From NCBI GenBank assembly GCA_007922225.1, contig ML679973.1, positions 6,982,597 through 7,046,596 of the forward strand: DNA of 64,000 bases, read 5' to 3'. This DNA comes from Emydura subglobosa. Lineage: Eukaryota; Chordata; Testudines; Chelidae. A program made the translations under genes and the position numbers. Below the pieces are notes generated by a model. That model was not told where the DNA came from and did no database searches. It saw only the letters and a list, made by a program, of their open reading frames with translations. Of this stretch, positions 1 through 11,330 are shown one piece after another. Positions within the stretch are counted from its first letter, which is position 1, and each line of letters opens with the position of its first letter.

Positions 1-215
1 TTAGGCAAAAACTTCCTAACTGTCAGGGTAGTTTAGCACTGGAATAAATTGCCTAGGGAGGCTGTGGAATCTCCATCACTGGAGATTTTTAAAAGCAGAT
101 TAGAAAAACACCTGTCAGGGATGGTCTATATAATTCTTGATCATGCCATAAGTGTAGGGGACTGGACTAGATGACCTCACAAGGTCCCTTCCAGTCCTAC
201 ACTGCTGTGATTCTT
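1..215 (+). mobile_element. CR1 LINE 3' end
   Basis: The sequence reads as the 3' end of a CR1 non-LTR retrotransposon. It has the C-terminal coding remnant ('ggaataaattgcctagggaggctgtggaatctcc' region) followed by the untranslated tail with 'ctggactagatgacctc' and 'ggtcccttccagtcctac'. The left edge is cut by the window. CR1 copies are usually truncated at the 5' end, so a 3' fragment is normal. Frames are broken and no protein is made. Confidence 0.85.
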
Positions 216-2639
216 ATCTCACCAGGCTGCACTCCTAGCTTGTCCATGTCTCCTTCCCTCACTTGCCCTTGCTTCCCCTTCTGCATTGCAGTCAGGCTAT
301 ACCCTCCTTCTCTTCCACACTGCCAGGCCACCAGCAGAGGGAGCACTGAGAGCACAGGACAGACAGTGCTTGCTGCCTGCTGCCAGAACAGCCCTTGGCT
401 GCTGGGCGGTGGAGAGAGGTGGAGAGCAATTGCTGGGAAAGTCCTGCTTAGTCCCTGCAGACCTGGACTTGGAAGCACATTCGTTGTAGATGGAATATTT
501 GGAGACTTTTGCTCTAACAACCCTCTACTGAGCATGAGCAAACTGCAAGTTTCAGAGCCGTGATCAAATTTGGGCGTATTTTCATAGGGACAGTAGAAGC
601 CATTTCTCCAGCCCCCAGTGTGACTGTGGAAAATTTCAAATCCCCGTCACAAAGCACAAAGGAGCTACAACTTCTCAGTGAAATGGTTGTAATAATTTTT
701 CAACATTGTCCTCTAATGTCATTCTCAGAACAGCTGAACATTTTTTGCTGAAATTTAAAAAATAAATAAATAAAATTTTTAAAAAAAATTCAGCCTGCGG
801 TAGACACCCAGCATGGAAATCTTCTGCCCAACACGTAAAGTTTGGCAAAAATTATAAACCATTTGAAAACAGGCTCTTATAACAGAAAGTGCTAAGCAAC
901 CTTAACTATAGGCAATGCTGCCAGCACCACCTAGGATGTTCGATAAAGGTCCCCATCTAGACCAGGATTTTGGAATTACCAAGGAAGAGACATTTCCCTA
1001 GGTTTTACATCAGAACCAGTCCCCAGCTAGATGAGAGTGTATTCAGTGAAGCAGCTGCCTCTTTACTTTTATACAGTGTCTTAGTATGTTTACTTTCAGG
1101 GTCCCAGAAACAGCTGAGGCACAATGTGGGGTGTTACAATGAGCAAAATGGATTAAGAATCTCAGGTCAATTTTGAGAGGGGCACAAAACTCCAACGGGA
1201 AATTTCAGAATAATTATCCCGTATCACAAGCTGAGCTAGCATCAGCCAGGAAGAGGAAGCCTTGAGGCCAGTAAATCCTTCACAATAATCCACCACCATG
1301 ATGATCAAAAGGAAATCTCAGTGTGGAGTTCCAGGTATTTGTCTCAACAAACAACCCTATTTGGAAGACAGACCTTTGGTCACTAAAGAGAGGTGAACTA
1401 CAGAGAACTGAAGCATCAAAGCTTTTGGAACCAAAAATGTAATGAATTGAGACGACAAATCATCCAGGAAGAAATTCAGACATTGAAGGAGAGTCCACAT
1501 GAGGCCCTCCATGACAGAACTATTGTGGGTTAAGCTAAACAGGAACAAGGTATTCTTGTTTTGGAGTAAGAGTGTGCACACATGGAGTTACTCAGCTACA
1601 TCTGTAAAAAAAAAAAAAAGAAAAAAAAAATCCCTGAGGGCCTGATTCTGCCCCCACTGAAATTAATGGCCAAACTCTTATAGGCTTCAAGGAGTACATC
1701 ACTGGATTGTAAAATATTATTGGCAGGTGCCTGCTAGGATTTCCAAAGGAGCCTAAAGGATTTGGGAACCCAATTCACATTCAGTTTAGACTCCCTTCAA
1801 AGATCTCAACCTCTGTATTTGTTCTCTAAATCACCGGGCACATTTATGGAGTAAATATATAAATAATAATAAATGCAAGCCTGAAGTTTTTAAAGAAGAA
1901 CATCCAAAAAGTTTAGTTCAACTTGGTTTTTCACGGCGTCTGCACTTCTGGGTTCTGACCAGACAGGGAGCCCTGAGTTACCATGTTACAGGCTCCTCTC
2001 CACAAGATTTCCAGCTAGGCCGTCAGTAAAAAAAAACCCACAAGAAATCCTATAAGAAAGTGCATTCTCTTGTGATACCCAGCCCAGTTTTACAGAACCA
2101 GGTAGTTCAGAAAGATCTGAAGAATTTGTCTACACTTTTTGATGGGGTTTCTCTGATCCCAAACTCCTGGAATCTTTTTGGGCTCAACTGTTGCTAATTT
2201 ACAAGTTCCCATCCTTTCCTTATGCGCACACTCTGGTCCAATGGCACAGTAATGGGGAGATCCTTTTTGCCATGTATCTATTTCTAACACCTAAAATAGA
2301 ACGTCCTCTTGTTTATCCAGATTCAACCTTTGCTGGTTGCCTTTTGGGCACAATGCATGTTCTGTTTATTTCATCAAGATTATCTTTAACTTTTCACCTC
2401 TTCTTTTGTTCTGGGATGGGGGACGGGCAGAGGGGCTGGTTGTTTTTCCTACTCTTCCTCTCTTGTTTTTTCAGTTAATTGGGGATTACTTTCTTCCAGA
2501 CGTTAATCTGGCTGCCTAGTGGCTACAAAGGGATGCTTTTTTATCAGACCCTATGGTTCAGCCTGGGCCAGTTCCTTTTTCATGTAGATCTTGTAATAGG
2601 TTTGACATGGTGCTTTGAAAGGACTTGCAACCACCAAAT
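216..2639. other. No gene seen; unique or ancient sequence
   Basis: All open frames here are short and lack recognisable domains. Notable contents are an AT-rich run near 750-790, an A-rich tract at 1606-1630, and a short piece at about 1638-1700 resembling a widespread sauropsid repeat ('cctgattctgcccccactgaaattaatgg'). I see no splice-flanked exon with coding character. Confidence 0.5.
1606..1630. repeat. A-rich simple repeat
   Basis: Two A runs are separated by a single G. The tract sits directly before a fragment of a sauropsid interspersed repeat and could be a decayed retroposon poly(A) tail, but no target-site duplication was found. Confidence 0.8.
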
Positions 2640-3275
2640 ATCATCCTCTGCTGTGAATATCTGTTCTCAGAGTCTCAAGATGGTATGCAGTTTTGGGGTT
2701 CTTCTGGACTCTCCACTGCCAAAGGATACACAGATAGTGATGGCTGCTCATAAGATTGCCCCATCCCATCAGATTCCAACTTGGCTCCTGTGACCCATGC
2801 ATTTGTGACCTGTGGCTTGACTACGGCAGTGCAATGAAATAGAAAGGAAAATGCTGAGCTTGAAAAAGCTCCAGTTGGTTCAGAATGCAGAGGGCCATCT
2901 ACTGAACAAAACGAGTTGCTAAGAGCACATTGTTCCAGTGCTCCGCTGTGCATTGTCTCCCTATTGACTACAAAGGCATGTTCAGTGTTATGGTACAGCT
3001 GTTCAAAGCCCTGCTCAGGACTGGCCTGATCTACCCATGTCAGCTCTTCTCAGTCTGTGAATATGATCTCCCATGAGAGCCATGTTCATCCGGGACAAAG
3101 TCTCACCAGTGAAACTAACAAGTGCAGGAGAACAGAGCTTTCTCAGCAGCTGGCCACAACTGTGGAACTCCCTTCCACAAGAGATCAGAATGGTCCCTAA
3201 TCTCACTGCCATCAGAGCAAAATCGAAAGCTTATTTCTTTAGATCCCACTTTCCAGCAACAAAATAATATAAGGA
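2640..3275 (+). mobile_element. L2-like LINE, C-terminal end of reverse transcriptase ORF
   Basis: Conceptual pieces in shifting frames match the C-terminal end of L2/Rex-group LINE proteins. A 'GVLLDS' block lies near 2695-2712, a 'LVQNA'-like block near 2876-2890, and a 'LWNSLPQEIR' block near 3165-3195, followed by a 'K-x-YFFR' ending near 3228-3243. Frames are interrupted, so it is a dead copy. A diverged relative lies at 51440-52035 in the same orientation. The clade assignment comes from motif memory; it could belong to another CR1-group LINE. Confidence 0.65.
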
Positions 3276-5194
3276 AAAGGACATAAATGTTCCCTTCAAA
3301 AAGAATTTACTCCTAAGAGGAAGCTGGGGGAATGGAAGAACAAGTGAAAAAGAACAGAGATCGTGGGCCTAATTCTCTGTGGGCAAATTAGAACGGTAGC
3401 GTTTCATGCCCAATTGTACTCTCTTCGCAGTGGTGTAAATGACTGCAGATGTTGCAGGGCAACGGACAATGAGCCCCCCTTCCACTCCCCCCCATTTTTA
3501 TAGTACTGAGAATTTGTAAGGTGCCTGGAGTGTGGGATAACTAAATTAGATTTCATCAGACAGAGTAAAGGATAGATGCTTATTGATAAGGGCCTTATCA
3601 ATTATTTGAATAAAAGAAATTCTACATAATTCTGCATACAACTGATTACTAATGGTGTGCCCAAACCACAAGGTACAGCCGATCTTGATCCTGAAGTTTT
3701 GGTTTAAACCTGCTTTGGAGAGGTAGGGATAACGCCAGCTGCAGAATTGGGGTCTGGATCAAATAAACCCCCAAATTCAAAGGGTATTCAGAGCAGGGGT
3801 AGGGTTGACCTAGGTCCTATTAACTCTATTAATTACCAGACTTGTGCCTCTAGAGAAAGGCAGCTCCTACAGAGAGCACAGTTCAATATTGCGAGATGTG
3901 CCGGCTTTCTATAAATAGAGATATACAGCGATTATCACTGGAATTAATTCAAGAAAATTCAGAAGTAGGTGAGTAATGAATGGGGCTGACGTTTATTGGT
4001 TATAATTTGAAAGGAGATAAGTATCTTCTGGCTTCCCTTTCGAGGAATCTAGCCCAATGAAGCTGCAGGGGGAGGATAGACTCAAGAGAACCCTTTTCAG
4101 GCCAAGGAGAGCTGTCTGCAACCACCACAATGAAGTGAGTAGTGGAGGTGGCCACATCAGATTTGGCAGGAAAAGGAGGGTGTGGTTAGTGATTGCTCTG
4201 CATCATACTCCCTGGGCTGCCATAGGACTGCTTCAGAAAATGCTATCGTTGTCCTCCCCCAGCACAGGGATCAACGCTAGTGGGAGCCTGCAGGTATTGA
4301 CCATCCCAACATCAGGGATGTACAGGGTGGGGGAGAACTGCAGTTACCACCCCTCTGTCATGACACTGTGGATTTGGAGAGGCTATCACCCTGCCTGACA
4401 GCAGGACTATATGGGCGTGGAGGTATAACCCACTTAGTGTAGCACTCTGCTCCCCTCGAGAGGTGACTCATTCCAATTGCTTCTACAGGCACACAAGCAA
4501 AGAGGTGCCTTGAGGCCTGTCAAAGCAACTGGAAACAAGACTGAGGAGGCATCGGAGCTACCTCTTCTCCAGGCTGCTGACACAAAGCGGAGGACGAGCG
4601 GAAATAGAAGTGGCCATGACTGACCAGAGTTGCCCTTGAGAGAAGAACGTCCAAGGGAACGCTGGAGAAGGAAAGCAGAAGTTGCGGGAGACTAGGCATG
4701 CACAAGAGAGAGGACCGCATGACAGGGAAGTATGTGCATGGGTGAGGGAGGAGGACTAAGCATCTGGGAAGCATGGAGCAAGGGGAGAGCAAGCAGCAGA
4801 ACAGATGGACAGAGGAGATGAAATGAAGAACAGAAGGAGACAGTGTGATTTAATTTCATTCAAAAAGGACAAAATCTTTGGTGCACTAAAGGCAGTTAAA
4901 AATACATCAAAACTTTCTTAATGTTGTTTTTCCATGCCAGAAATTGCTATAGGTTGCTACATGGCTGTTGCATGGTCACAGATGGGACGGGAGGTGGTTG
5001 GTGTGACAGCAAATGGAAGGAAGGCAGGTGTTCATGATGTCAATGCTCTGTTAAGGTGTGAGCCACACCAAGAACAAGTCTAATAAACCTTGACCTCGGA
5101 GGACAATAGATGGGTTGTGGCAGGCCACTCAAGCAGGTGATAAACATTGTAGGGTTCCACGAATGATCTAGACCGGAGAATGGAACCCTTGGCC
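3276..5194. other. No gene seen
   Basis: I find no domain-bearing open frame. The frame at 4057-4398 (+) is 113 codons but has no family resemblance. A short stretch around 3365-3440 resembles a common sauropsid repeat ('gggcctaattctctgtg...gtgtaaatgactgcag'). The rest looks unique. Confidence 0.5.
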
Positions 5195-5398
5195 TAGCAC
5201 TTTACAAATGTTAACCAACTGAGTCTCAGAACCCCTGAGGTAGGGGAGCATTGTCCCTGTTTCACAAAGAGAGAGACTGACAGGCAGAGAAACGTGCCCC
5301 TGGTTCACACCAAGCAAAGGCTAATGGCAGAGCTGGGAATGGAACCCAGTTCTCCTGATGCCCATTGCTGTACACTAACCATTGAGCTCTATGGGTGT
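5195..5398 (-). mobile_element. MIR/CORE-SINE relic
   Basis: Read on the minus strand, this has the MIR layout. On the plus strand it shows 'ccctgtttcacaaagagaga', then 'tggcagagctgggaatggaa', then 'acccagttctcctgatgccc', and ends in 'ctaaccattgagct'. These are the reverse complement of the tRNA-related head and central part of MIR-type SINEs. It is strongly diverged and therefore old. Confidence 0.75.
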
Positions 5399-5495
5399 CA
5401 GCACGAGTCCACAGCAGTTCCGAGCATGCCTATTATCTCCCAGAATGCTCGGGTGGACTCCTGGGATAAAACATGACGTGAATGTGAATGGGTTT

Positions 5496-5618
5496 CAAGA
5501 TCAGACAAAGCCCTGGCTAGGAGGATTGAGTTGGGGATGGTCCTGCTTTGAGCAGGAGGTTGGACTAGATGACCTCCTGAGGTCCCTGCCAACTCTAATC
5601 TTCTATGATTCTATGATC
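5496..5618 (+). mobile_element. CR1 LINE 3' tail
   Basis: This is a short CR1 3' end running from 'ccctggctaggaggattgag' to a terminal 'ctatgattctatgatc'. About 55 bases at its end are identical to the CR1 tail at 22866-23093 apart from the last bases, so both belong to one comparatively young subfamily. It is 5'-truncated, as is usual for CR1. Confidence 0.88.
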
Positions 5619-6233
5619 AGAGTTTGGACTATAGCTGGTGAAGGGGGCTGGATGTTAGGTCCCCTTAAATTTAATCCCACAATATGCCCGTTTCCCAAGC
5701 CTTCTTCACAGTACCCACAACAAAACCCCATTCCATTCCCAGGGAGATGACACTGACCCTCCACAGGCCTTCCCTACTGTGGTTTCAGGACAATGGATCC
5801 AGTTGCCAGGCTCAGCAGATCCGATATCCTCTGTGCCGAATCCTGGGCTACAGCAGCCACATTAGAATATGCACAGCGGGACGTCACCGCTCAGAGGGGC
5901 CCAAGTGTGCACTGTCTGCCAAATCCCTCGGGGAGGATACTTAACCTCATAGAAAAGGGAAAAACCAGGCAACGCACTCCCAGGTATCCCTGAGCACAGA
6001 GCACGGCGTAAACAAGCTCTCACACAGGAGGTGGCGGCAGCAGCAGCAGACTGGGCCTGTGACCAGATCCATCACCCATTCTGAAATCCAGGTAAGGTGG
6101 AGATAAAGCCCAGAGGGCTGGAAGAGAAGTAGGAAGTCACTGGGAGGAGGGGACAGTGGCGGAGTTAAAGAGGGACACAGTGGGGAGAAAAGCATGGACT
6201 AAGTGACTGGTAGTCAAGTTTTCCACACCCAGC
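5619..6233. other. No gene seen
   Basis: Unique-looking sequence between a CR1 tail and the 42-bp minisatellite. It includes a short (cag)n-like stretch near 6033-6050. No frame has a recognisable domain. Confidence 0.5.
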
Positions 6234-7125
6234 CAGCATGGAGCAGGCAGTGGCCTCAGGTTATATACACCCTCTGAGTTTGGGACCGGAGTAACCATCA
6301 GTTTATACACCATTTCAGCATGGGAAAGGCAGAATCCAAGGATCTGCATGTCCTCTTAGCTTGAAACACAGTCAGTTATACACACTCAGTCAGCCTGGGG
6401 CAGGCAGAGCCCTCAGGTTACACACAACCTCACGATATAGGGCAGGCGGAGCCGAGAGGCTATACACACCCTTGCAAAATGGGACAGTCGGAGCCTATAT
6501 GTTGCAGCTGTGGCCTCTGGGAACCCCCTCTGCATGGGGTCTCTCATGGTGATGTAGCAGCACTGCTGGGGGAAGGAAAGCGTGGTTGAAATGCCTCCAC
6601 AGTTTGACTATTTCCAGGTACTGGAATGGCCCCGTGGATCCATTAACAGCTGTGCAATTAGAACAGCCCTGAGGTTACTCTCATAAGATGGGGTAAAGCC
6701 AAATTTAACCTGCTTCCTGGGACCCTATTCTGAGCACAGCTTGGCCAAAACCACCATGAGTTTTACACAGCACCTTCCACAGACCCTCACTTGGAAAGGA
6801 CTCAAGTTGCACACATGATCTTTGCGTGAAAAGAGGGGCAGCCATCCGAGTGTAAACTGCACACATTACACCCTGTCAGGGTGATGCAGGTGTTGCCCTC
6901 AGGTTACTCACATCTTCTCCTCATAGGCCTCAGGTTATACAGGCGGTCTCGGCCTCAGATTATGAGGCAGGAGGGGGCTCTCAAATTATTCAAACCCTTT
7001 CAGCATGAGACAGAAAGAGCCCTCAGTTATATACATCCTCTCAGTTTGAAACACCTGGAGTCCTGAGGCTATACACACTTTCTCAACCTCAGGCAGGGAG
7101 GCAACATGGCTTCCATAGACCTCTG
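6234..7125 (+). repeat. Degenerate minisatellite, about 42-bp period
   Basis: Diverged copies of a 42-bp unit follow each other. Units can be cut at 6234-6275, 6276-6315, 6316-6357, 6358-6390 (short), 6391-6432, 6433-6474 and 6475-6518, with further units at 6738-6779, 6877-6918, 6958-7000, 7001-7041, 7042-7083 and 7084-7125. The typical unit starts 'cagcatggg', has 'ggcagagccctcaggtta' in the middle and ends 'tatacacaccctct'. The section 6519-6737 is too decayed to phase confidently. A 42-bp period keeps frame (14 codons), but stops are frequent and no long frame spans the array, so I do not call it coding. Confidence 0.8.
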
Positions 7126-8583
7126 TGAATATAGCTTCCAGGAGGTCTCTATGTTGGTGTGGGTGCTGCTGACTGAATGCTCTTTCCTCTATTATGGCCT
7201 CTCTGCTGTGTTGAGTGGCGACAGGAAACTTAAGATCAGCAGTTCGACCAGTATCTCTCCCCACTAAGCATTATGGTTGTATTTTTCCCTCTGGAAGCAC
7301 TGCCTGCAATTAATTCCCTGAGGGAGCTCACATGGGCCATCCAGAGTGGCTGCATTACGTGATATAGGAGAAATCAATTTCTCTAACAGTAAGGAGCTCA
7401 CTGAAGGCAGCAGAGGATGAGGCAGGGAAGGGTGGGATGGGTATTTCTATGGAGACTTTCATTTCAGAAGAAATCCCCACAGACATTATCCAAGGAAGGA
7501 ATATAGGGGCTGTAAGAACTTTAAGCAACTCATCTCACATGCAAAGATCAGTTACCAAAAGAAACAAGAGCCAGAGTCTCAGCTGGTTATAAGTCAGCAT
7601 CTCTCACCCGAAGTCAGTGGCTCTGTAATAATGTACATCCACTGGCAGCATGGCTCAGAAGCTTTTTTAAGAAGGAAAAGTACTTCTTTCTCTTTCTCTC
7701 TCTTTCTGTGCTGGCATTTAAAGATATGAACACGCCTTGCAAGTTTTAAAGCATCTGCATCATGCGGCATAATGAAGTTATTGTAAATGAGGTCTGAGAC
7801 ATTTCAATATCCCGAAGCAATAATATCTCAGGTTGGTGTTCATTCGTTCCTTCTTTCTTCTCTCTCTCTGTCTTTCTTTTTCCCTCTCTCCCTTCACCTC
7901 TCTGGCTCCTGGTGTGAGAAGATACCGCACTGGTTGGCTGTAATTGCTGAAATAGTCCCTTAACGTTTGCTTCCTCACCAATTGCATTAAACTGCATCTT
8001 TATAGATACAGCCCTGCTGTATTTATTCATGCTGCTCATGTGGAAAGGGAAAGAAATGCAGACTCTCTCTGCCTCCTCCATCTCCCTCCTCCTCCTGCCT
8101 TTCATTTCATGGGCGTGGCAGGGTTCAAACCTTTGCAGTCTCTCTCAGTCACAAGTGTGAGGAACAGCGGACAGTACTGGAGGGAAAGCCGTAAAACACG
8201 GCTGGCAATGAATGAAAATCATTTCACCCACAAGTGGGAAACCTGCTTGTGAGTTATCATTGAATCACTCATGCAGTTCTGTACTGAGCATTTGCCCCCA
8301 TAATGTCCATCCATTCTAGTGTAGGTATATGGTATGCGCTTATATCTATCTATCTATGTATGCATGCCATGCTATCAAGAGATACAGTAGACGGTAGGAA
8401 ATAAACTTTAGGGCAAATTTCAAAGGTTCTTCAACCCAGCCTCTCATTTTGCATCTGTTTAGCTCAAGGTTTTGTGGGTATAAAATTGCAGGTGCAGTCA
8501 GTCAAATAGTTAGCTCTTTACACTGTCATTTCCATATACAATATATATGTATGTGTGCACAGACTTTCTCTAGGGATTTGTGT
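7126..8583. other. No gene seen; pyrimidine-rich tracts
   Basis: The stretch holds CT-rich tracts at about 7683-7708 and 7850-7905 and a CTCC-rich tract near 8065-8100. Open frames over these tracts are artefacts of low complexity. No splice-flanked coding exon is recognisable. Confidence 0.5.
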
Positions 8584-8650
8584 GCATACACACACACACC
8601 CCTGTAATTATAATTACATACACACACACACACACACCCCACACACACCC
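8584..8650. repeat. Interrupted (CA)n microsatellite
   Basis: Two CA runs are separated by an AT-rich stretch that includes the palindrome 'gtaattataattac'. It is a simple repeat with Z-DNA potential and is probably length-variable. Confidence 0.9.
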
Positions 8651-8974
8651 ATAAATATACATATGAATTTAAAGAAATTTCTCTGAATCCATATTTGTAA
8701 TTTCAGCACATTGCTCCTTCACAATCAGAAAGGCAGGGAGCTTCCCCAGAAAAATGCCCTGAAAGAGGAAAGCTGTCTTTATTTTGGGAAGGAAACTCCT
8801 GTTCCCTTATTAAGAACCTGATCTGATTCCTTTCCAATGGAGAAAGGTGGGGGCAGGTAGAGAGAAAAGCGACCAGGGTTTTTTAGCCTTTCCCCCCCCC
8901 CCCTCCAAATTAAAGCTTCTTTCATGGTATCATCAGTTCTGCTTTCCAAAGTTTTATGTAGTCAATGTAGCAAT
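8651..8974. other. No gene seen; C-run at 8892-8903
   Basis: Unique-looking sequence with a homopolymer of about 12 C. No coding signal was found. Confidence 0.5.
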
Positions 8975-9175
8975 TTTTGTGTGTGAATATGTATGAATGC
9001 ATGTTTGGTTGTAGGAGTATGAATGGGTGTGTCTGGCTGCGTATGAATGGGTGTGGCTGTGTGCGGTTGTGTTGAGGCTGGAGGGTATGGATGGGTGTGT
9101 GAGAATATACGGGGGGGGGGATGAAGAGGCGTGTGGGGGTTGGTGGATAAATGTACAGAGGTGCGTATATGCATG
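8975..9175. repeat. Cryptically simple GT/ATG-rich repeat
   Basis: Irregular units beginning 'gtatgaatg' or 'gtatggatg' recur at about 8991, 9017, 9041 and 9086, with 'ggtgtgtctggctg'-like filler between them, and a G run lies at 9111-9120. The three overlapping minus-strand frames here are Thr/Pro/His-rich translations of the repeat and not genes. Confidence 0.75.
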
Positions 9176-10410
9176 ATCCAGTAATCTGTGTATCATACAT
9201 TTATAAATATGTTATAACAACAACAATAAACAAGACAGGGATAGAAATATATAGAGATAAAGAATGTGTAAAACTGGGTATTAACCATGTGTACTAAAGC
9301 CCAGCCTGTGAAAGTAGGGTGAAAAATACCACCCATGGCTCTTCCCAGCCTACTGCATCCAAAAAAACCCAGAGTCTGCTGTTTTATTTTAAAATTTGCC
9401 ATGCCTCTCCACCCACTGCTCTGTCATTCTGCCTCCCTGTCTGCCTTCCTCCTCCTCCTCCTCTCTTTTCATCCCACATTTGCCGACTAAACGTGCTCTG
9501 CTGGCTGGTTGCAACGTGTTCCCCCTCCCACCCTTCTCCAGGTTTTAGTGACTGTATCATTAATTGCAGAGCATCTGAAACCTGCATGGGGAAAAATATA
9601 TGATAACGCTGGGTCTCTTTCTATCCCATTCATCTACCCCTACCTATTATTCTACAATACGACTCCTTTACTTGGGAACACACACACATCAAGGCACAGA
9701 AATGCACCTTTTAATTAAATACTACAGCATTCTACAGTAATTGTCCAAATCTCTACAGTTTCCAGCAGTGTGCAGTAGTATACACTGTAGGGTATATAGA
9801 GGTGCCGGTTGTGGCTCTGTAGTTACTAGACTGGGATGAGTTTTGCACTTAAAGCAGGAATCCCACCTCTTTGTTATTACCCATATACAGAAAGTTGCCA
9901 TAATACCTTTTAAATGCACCAAGGGCCAAATCCTGCCCTGAGTCCATGGGTGCAAATCTGGAATAATTCCAATTGAAGTCAATTGGATGTACACTGAGGT
10001 AACAGAGCAGATTTTGGCTTTCAAATGAACAGTTTGAAATGGAAGGGGCGTGTGAGGGGAGAGCTAGCTAGCTTTCTTTTTTCATTATTTTTGGCTTGTC
10101 GTTTTTTGTTGTTGAAAATTATCTGTTTCCTAGCCCAGCTTGCTACCCCCACCAAGGAAAGCCATGTGTACCAGTAGAGAAAATGAACTGGTTTCCAACA
10201 GGTTCGTACAGTTCGTCTGTCTCATCCCATCGGAGCTCAGAGCTAATAGAGGCGTGGTCCTCTGTCTCTTTACCAGCTGGTGCACAGTTGTCTAACTGGT
10301 CGTACTATGAAAGGGATTGCAAAGAAGGTTGGGGGGTTTTTTCCCCTCGACTTCATGGCCAATTACTTTTGCTATTAATTAATTGCACTTGATATTATTA
10401 AAACAAAAAA
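9176..10410. other. No gene seen
   Basis: Mostly unique sequence. A stretch at about 9925-10015 resembles the sauropsid 'aaatcctgccctgagtccatgg ... attgaagtcaattgg' repeat. AT-rich segments with homeodomain-type TAAT cores lie near 9712-9720 and 10360-10400. No domain-bearing frame was found. Confidence 0.5.
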
Positions 10411-10445
10411 ACAGAAAGAAAAGAAAGAAAAAGAAAGAAAGAAAG
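10411..10445. repeat. (GAAA)n microsatellite
   Basis: Repeated 'gaaa' units with a few A insertions, downstream of an A-rich run. Simple tetranucleotide repeat. Confidence 0.9.
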
Positions 10446-10979
10446 TACCACTTTCTTTTTGTTCACACTATTTTAAACAGAGTGGAAAGAAAAAATGCAC
10501 CTACCCCCCTTGCCATCTCAAAGCACATGCCCATAAAGCACCTTTCATCTATCAAAGCAAAGAACAGTAGAGATCATGCATCCTGATCGTGGATAAAGGT
10601 TCACCAGGTATCTTTCTATTTTCTCTCTTTTTTTTTTTTTTTTTGGCATAAGATGAAAAATTGCTTCCCCCATCTTTGAGGTAGAGCCTCCACTCATCAC
10701 ATTTCCCTCCTCCCCCTTCCACATCCACACCCTCAGAATCAGAGACAGAAAACCCTAGGCAATGCATCTTCCCACAGTTTAAAAAAAAAAGGGGGGGGAG
10801 GGGGATCCTTGTTTCTCCCCAAACATGAAGATAGGCCACCCTCTCCCCACATCACCAGCATTAGAAAGACAAACAGTCACCAGGAAGGGTGTGAAAAGAG
10901 CCGTCAGTTGCAAGATGCTAAAGAATTGCAAAGAAGACATCTGCTTAGAAGCAGTTAAAAATTCCTCCCCTCTCCCCTT
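10446..10979. other. No gene seen; T-run and A/G-run
   Basis: Contains a T homopolymer at about 10628-10644 and an A run joined to a G run at about 10781-10802. Minus-strand frames across these have poly-Lys artefacts. Confidence 0.5.
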
Positions 10980-11006
10980 ACACACACACACACACACACA
11001 CACACC
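10980..11006. repeat. (CA)13 microsatellite
   Basis: An uninterrupted CA run of about 26 bases, among the purest microsatellites in the window. Confidence 0.95.
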
Positions 11007-11099
11007 CAACAGCTTGGGAATTTCTCCACAGAAAGAAGTATAAAATTTTCAGCTCTACCTGTTTTGTTCTTCTCATACAGCACAGCATGATTGTATTGT

Positions 11100-11190
11100 C
11101 CCCTTCCTTCCTTCTTCTTCCTGCCTTCTCCGCTCTCCTTTTTCCTCCTCTCTCTCTTATCTCTCCCCCCCCACCCTCTCCACTCCCTCC

Positions 11191-11227
<37 letters not shown>

Positions 11228-11330
11228 CAGGGCAGTTAGCTGCAACTGTAAGGTCCACAGCTATTGCTCATCACACATGCACACGCTGGCTCTCTCTCTT
11301 TCTCTCTCTCCCCCTCCCTCCCTGTATCTT
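11100..11330. repeat. Compound CT/TCC/CA low-complexity region
   Basis: A long pyrimidine tract at about 11101-11207 passes into a CA run (about 11207-11227), and a second CT tract lies at about 11288-11325. The 142-codon plus-strand frame over it (11091-11519) is compositional. The strand asymmetry is strong, with C and T on plus. Confidence 0.85.

Noticed and set aside
8922..9200. Three overlapping minus-strand His/Thr/Pro-rich frames
   Set aside because: All three phases of one cryptic GT-rich repeat are open, a sign of low complexity and not coding.
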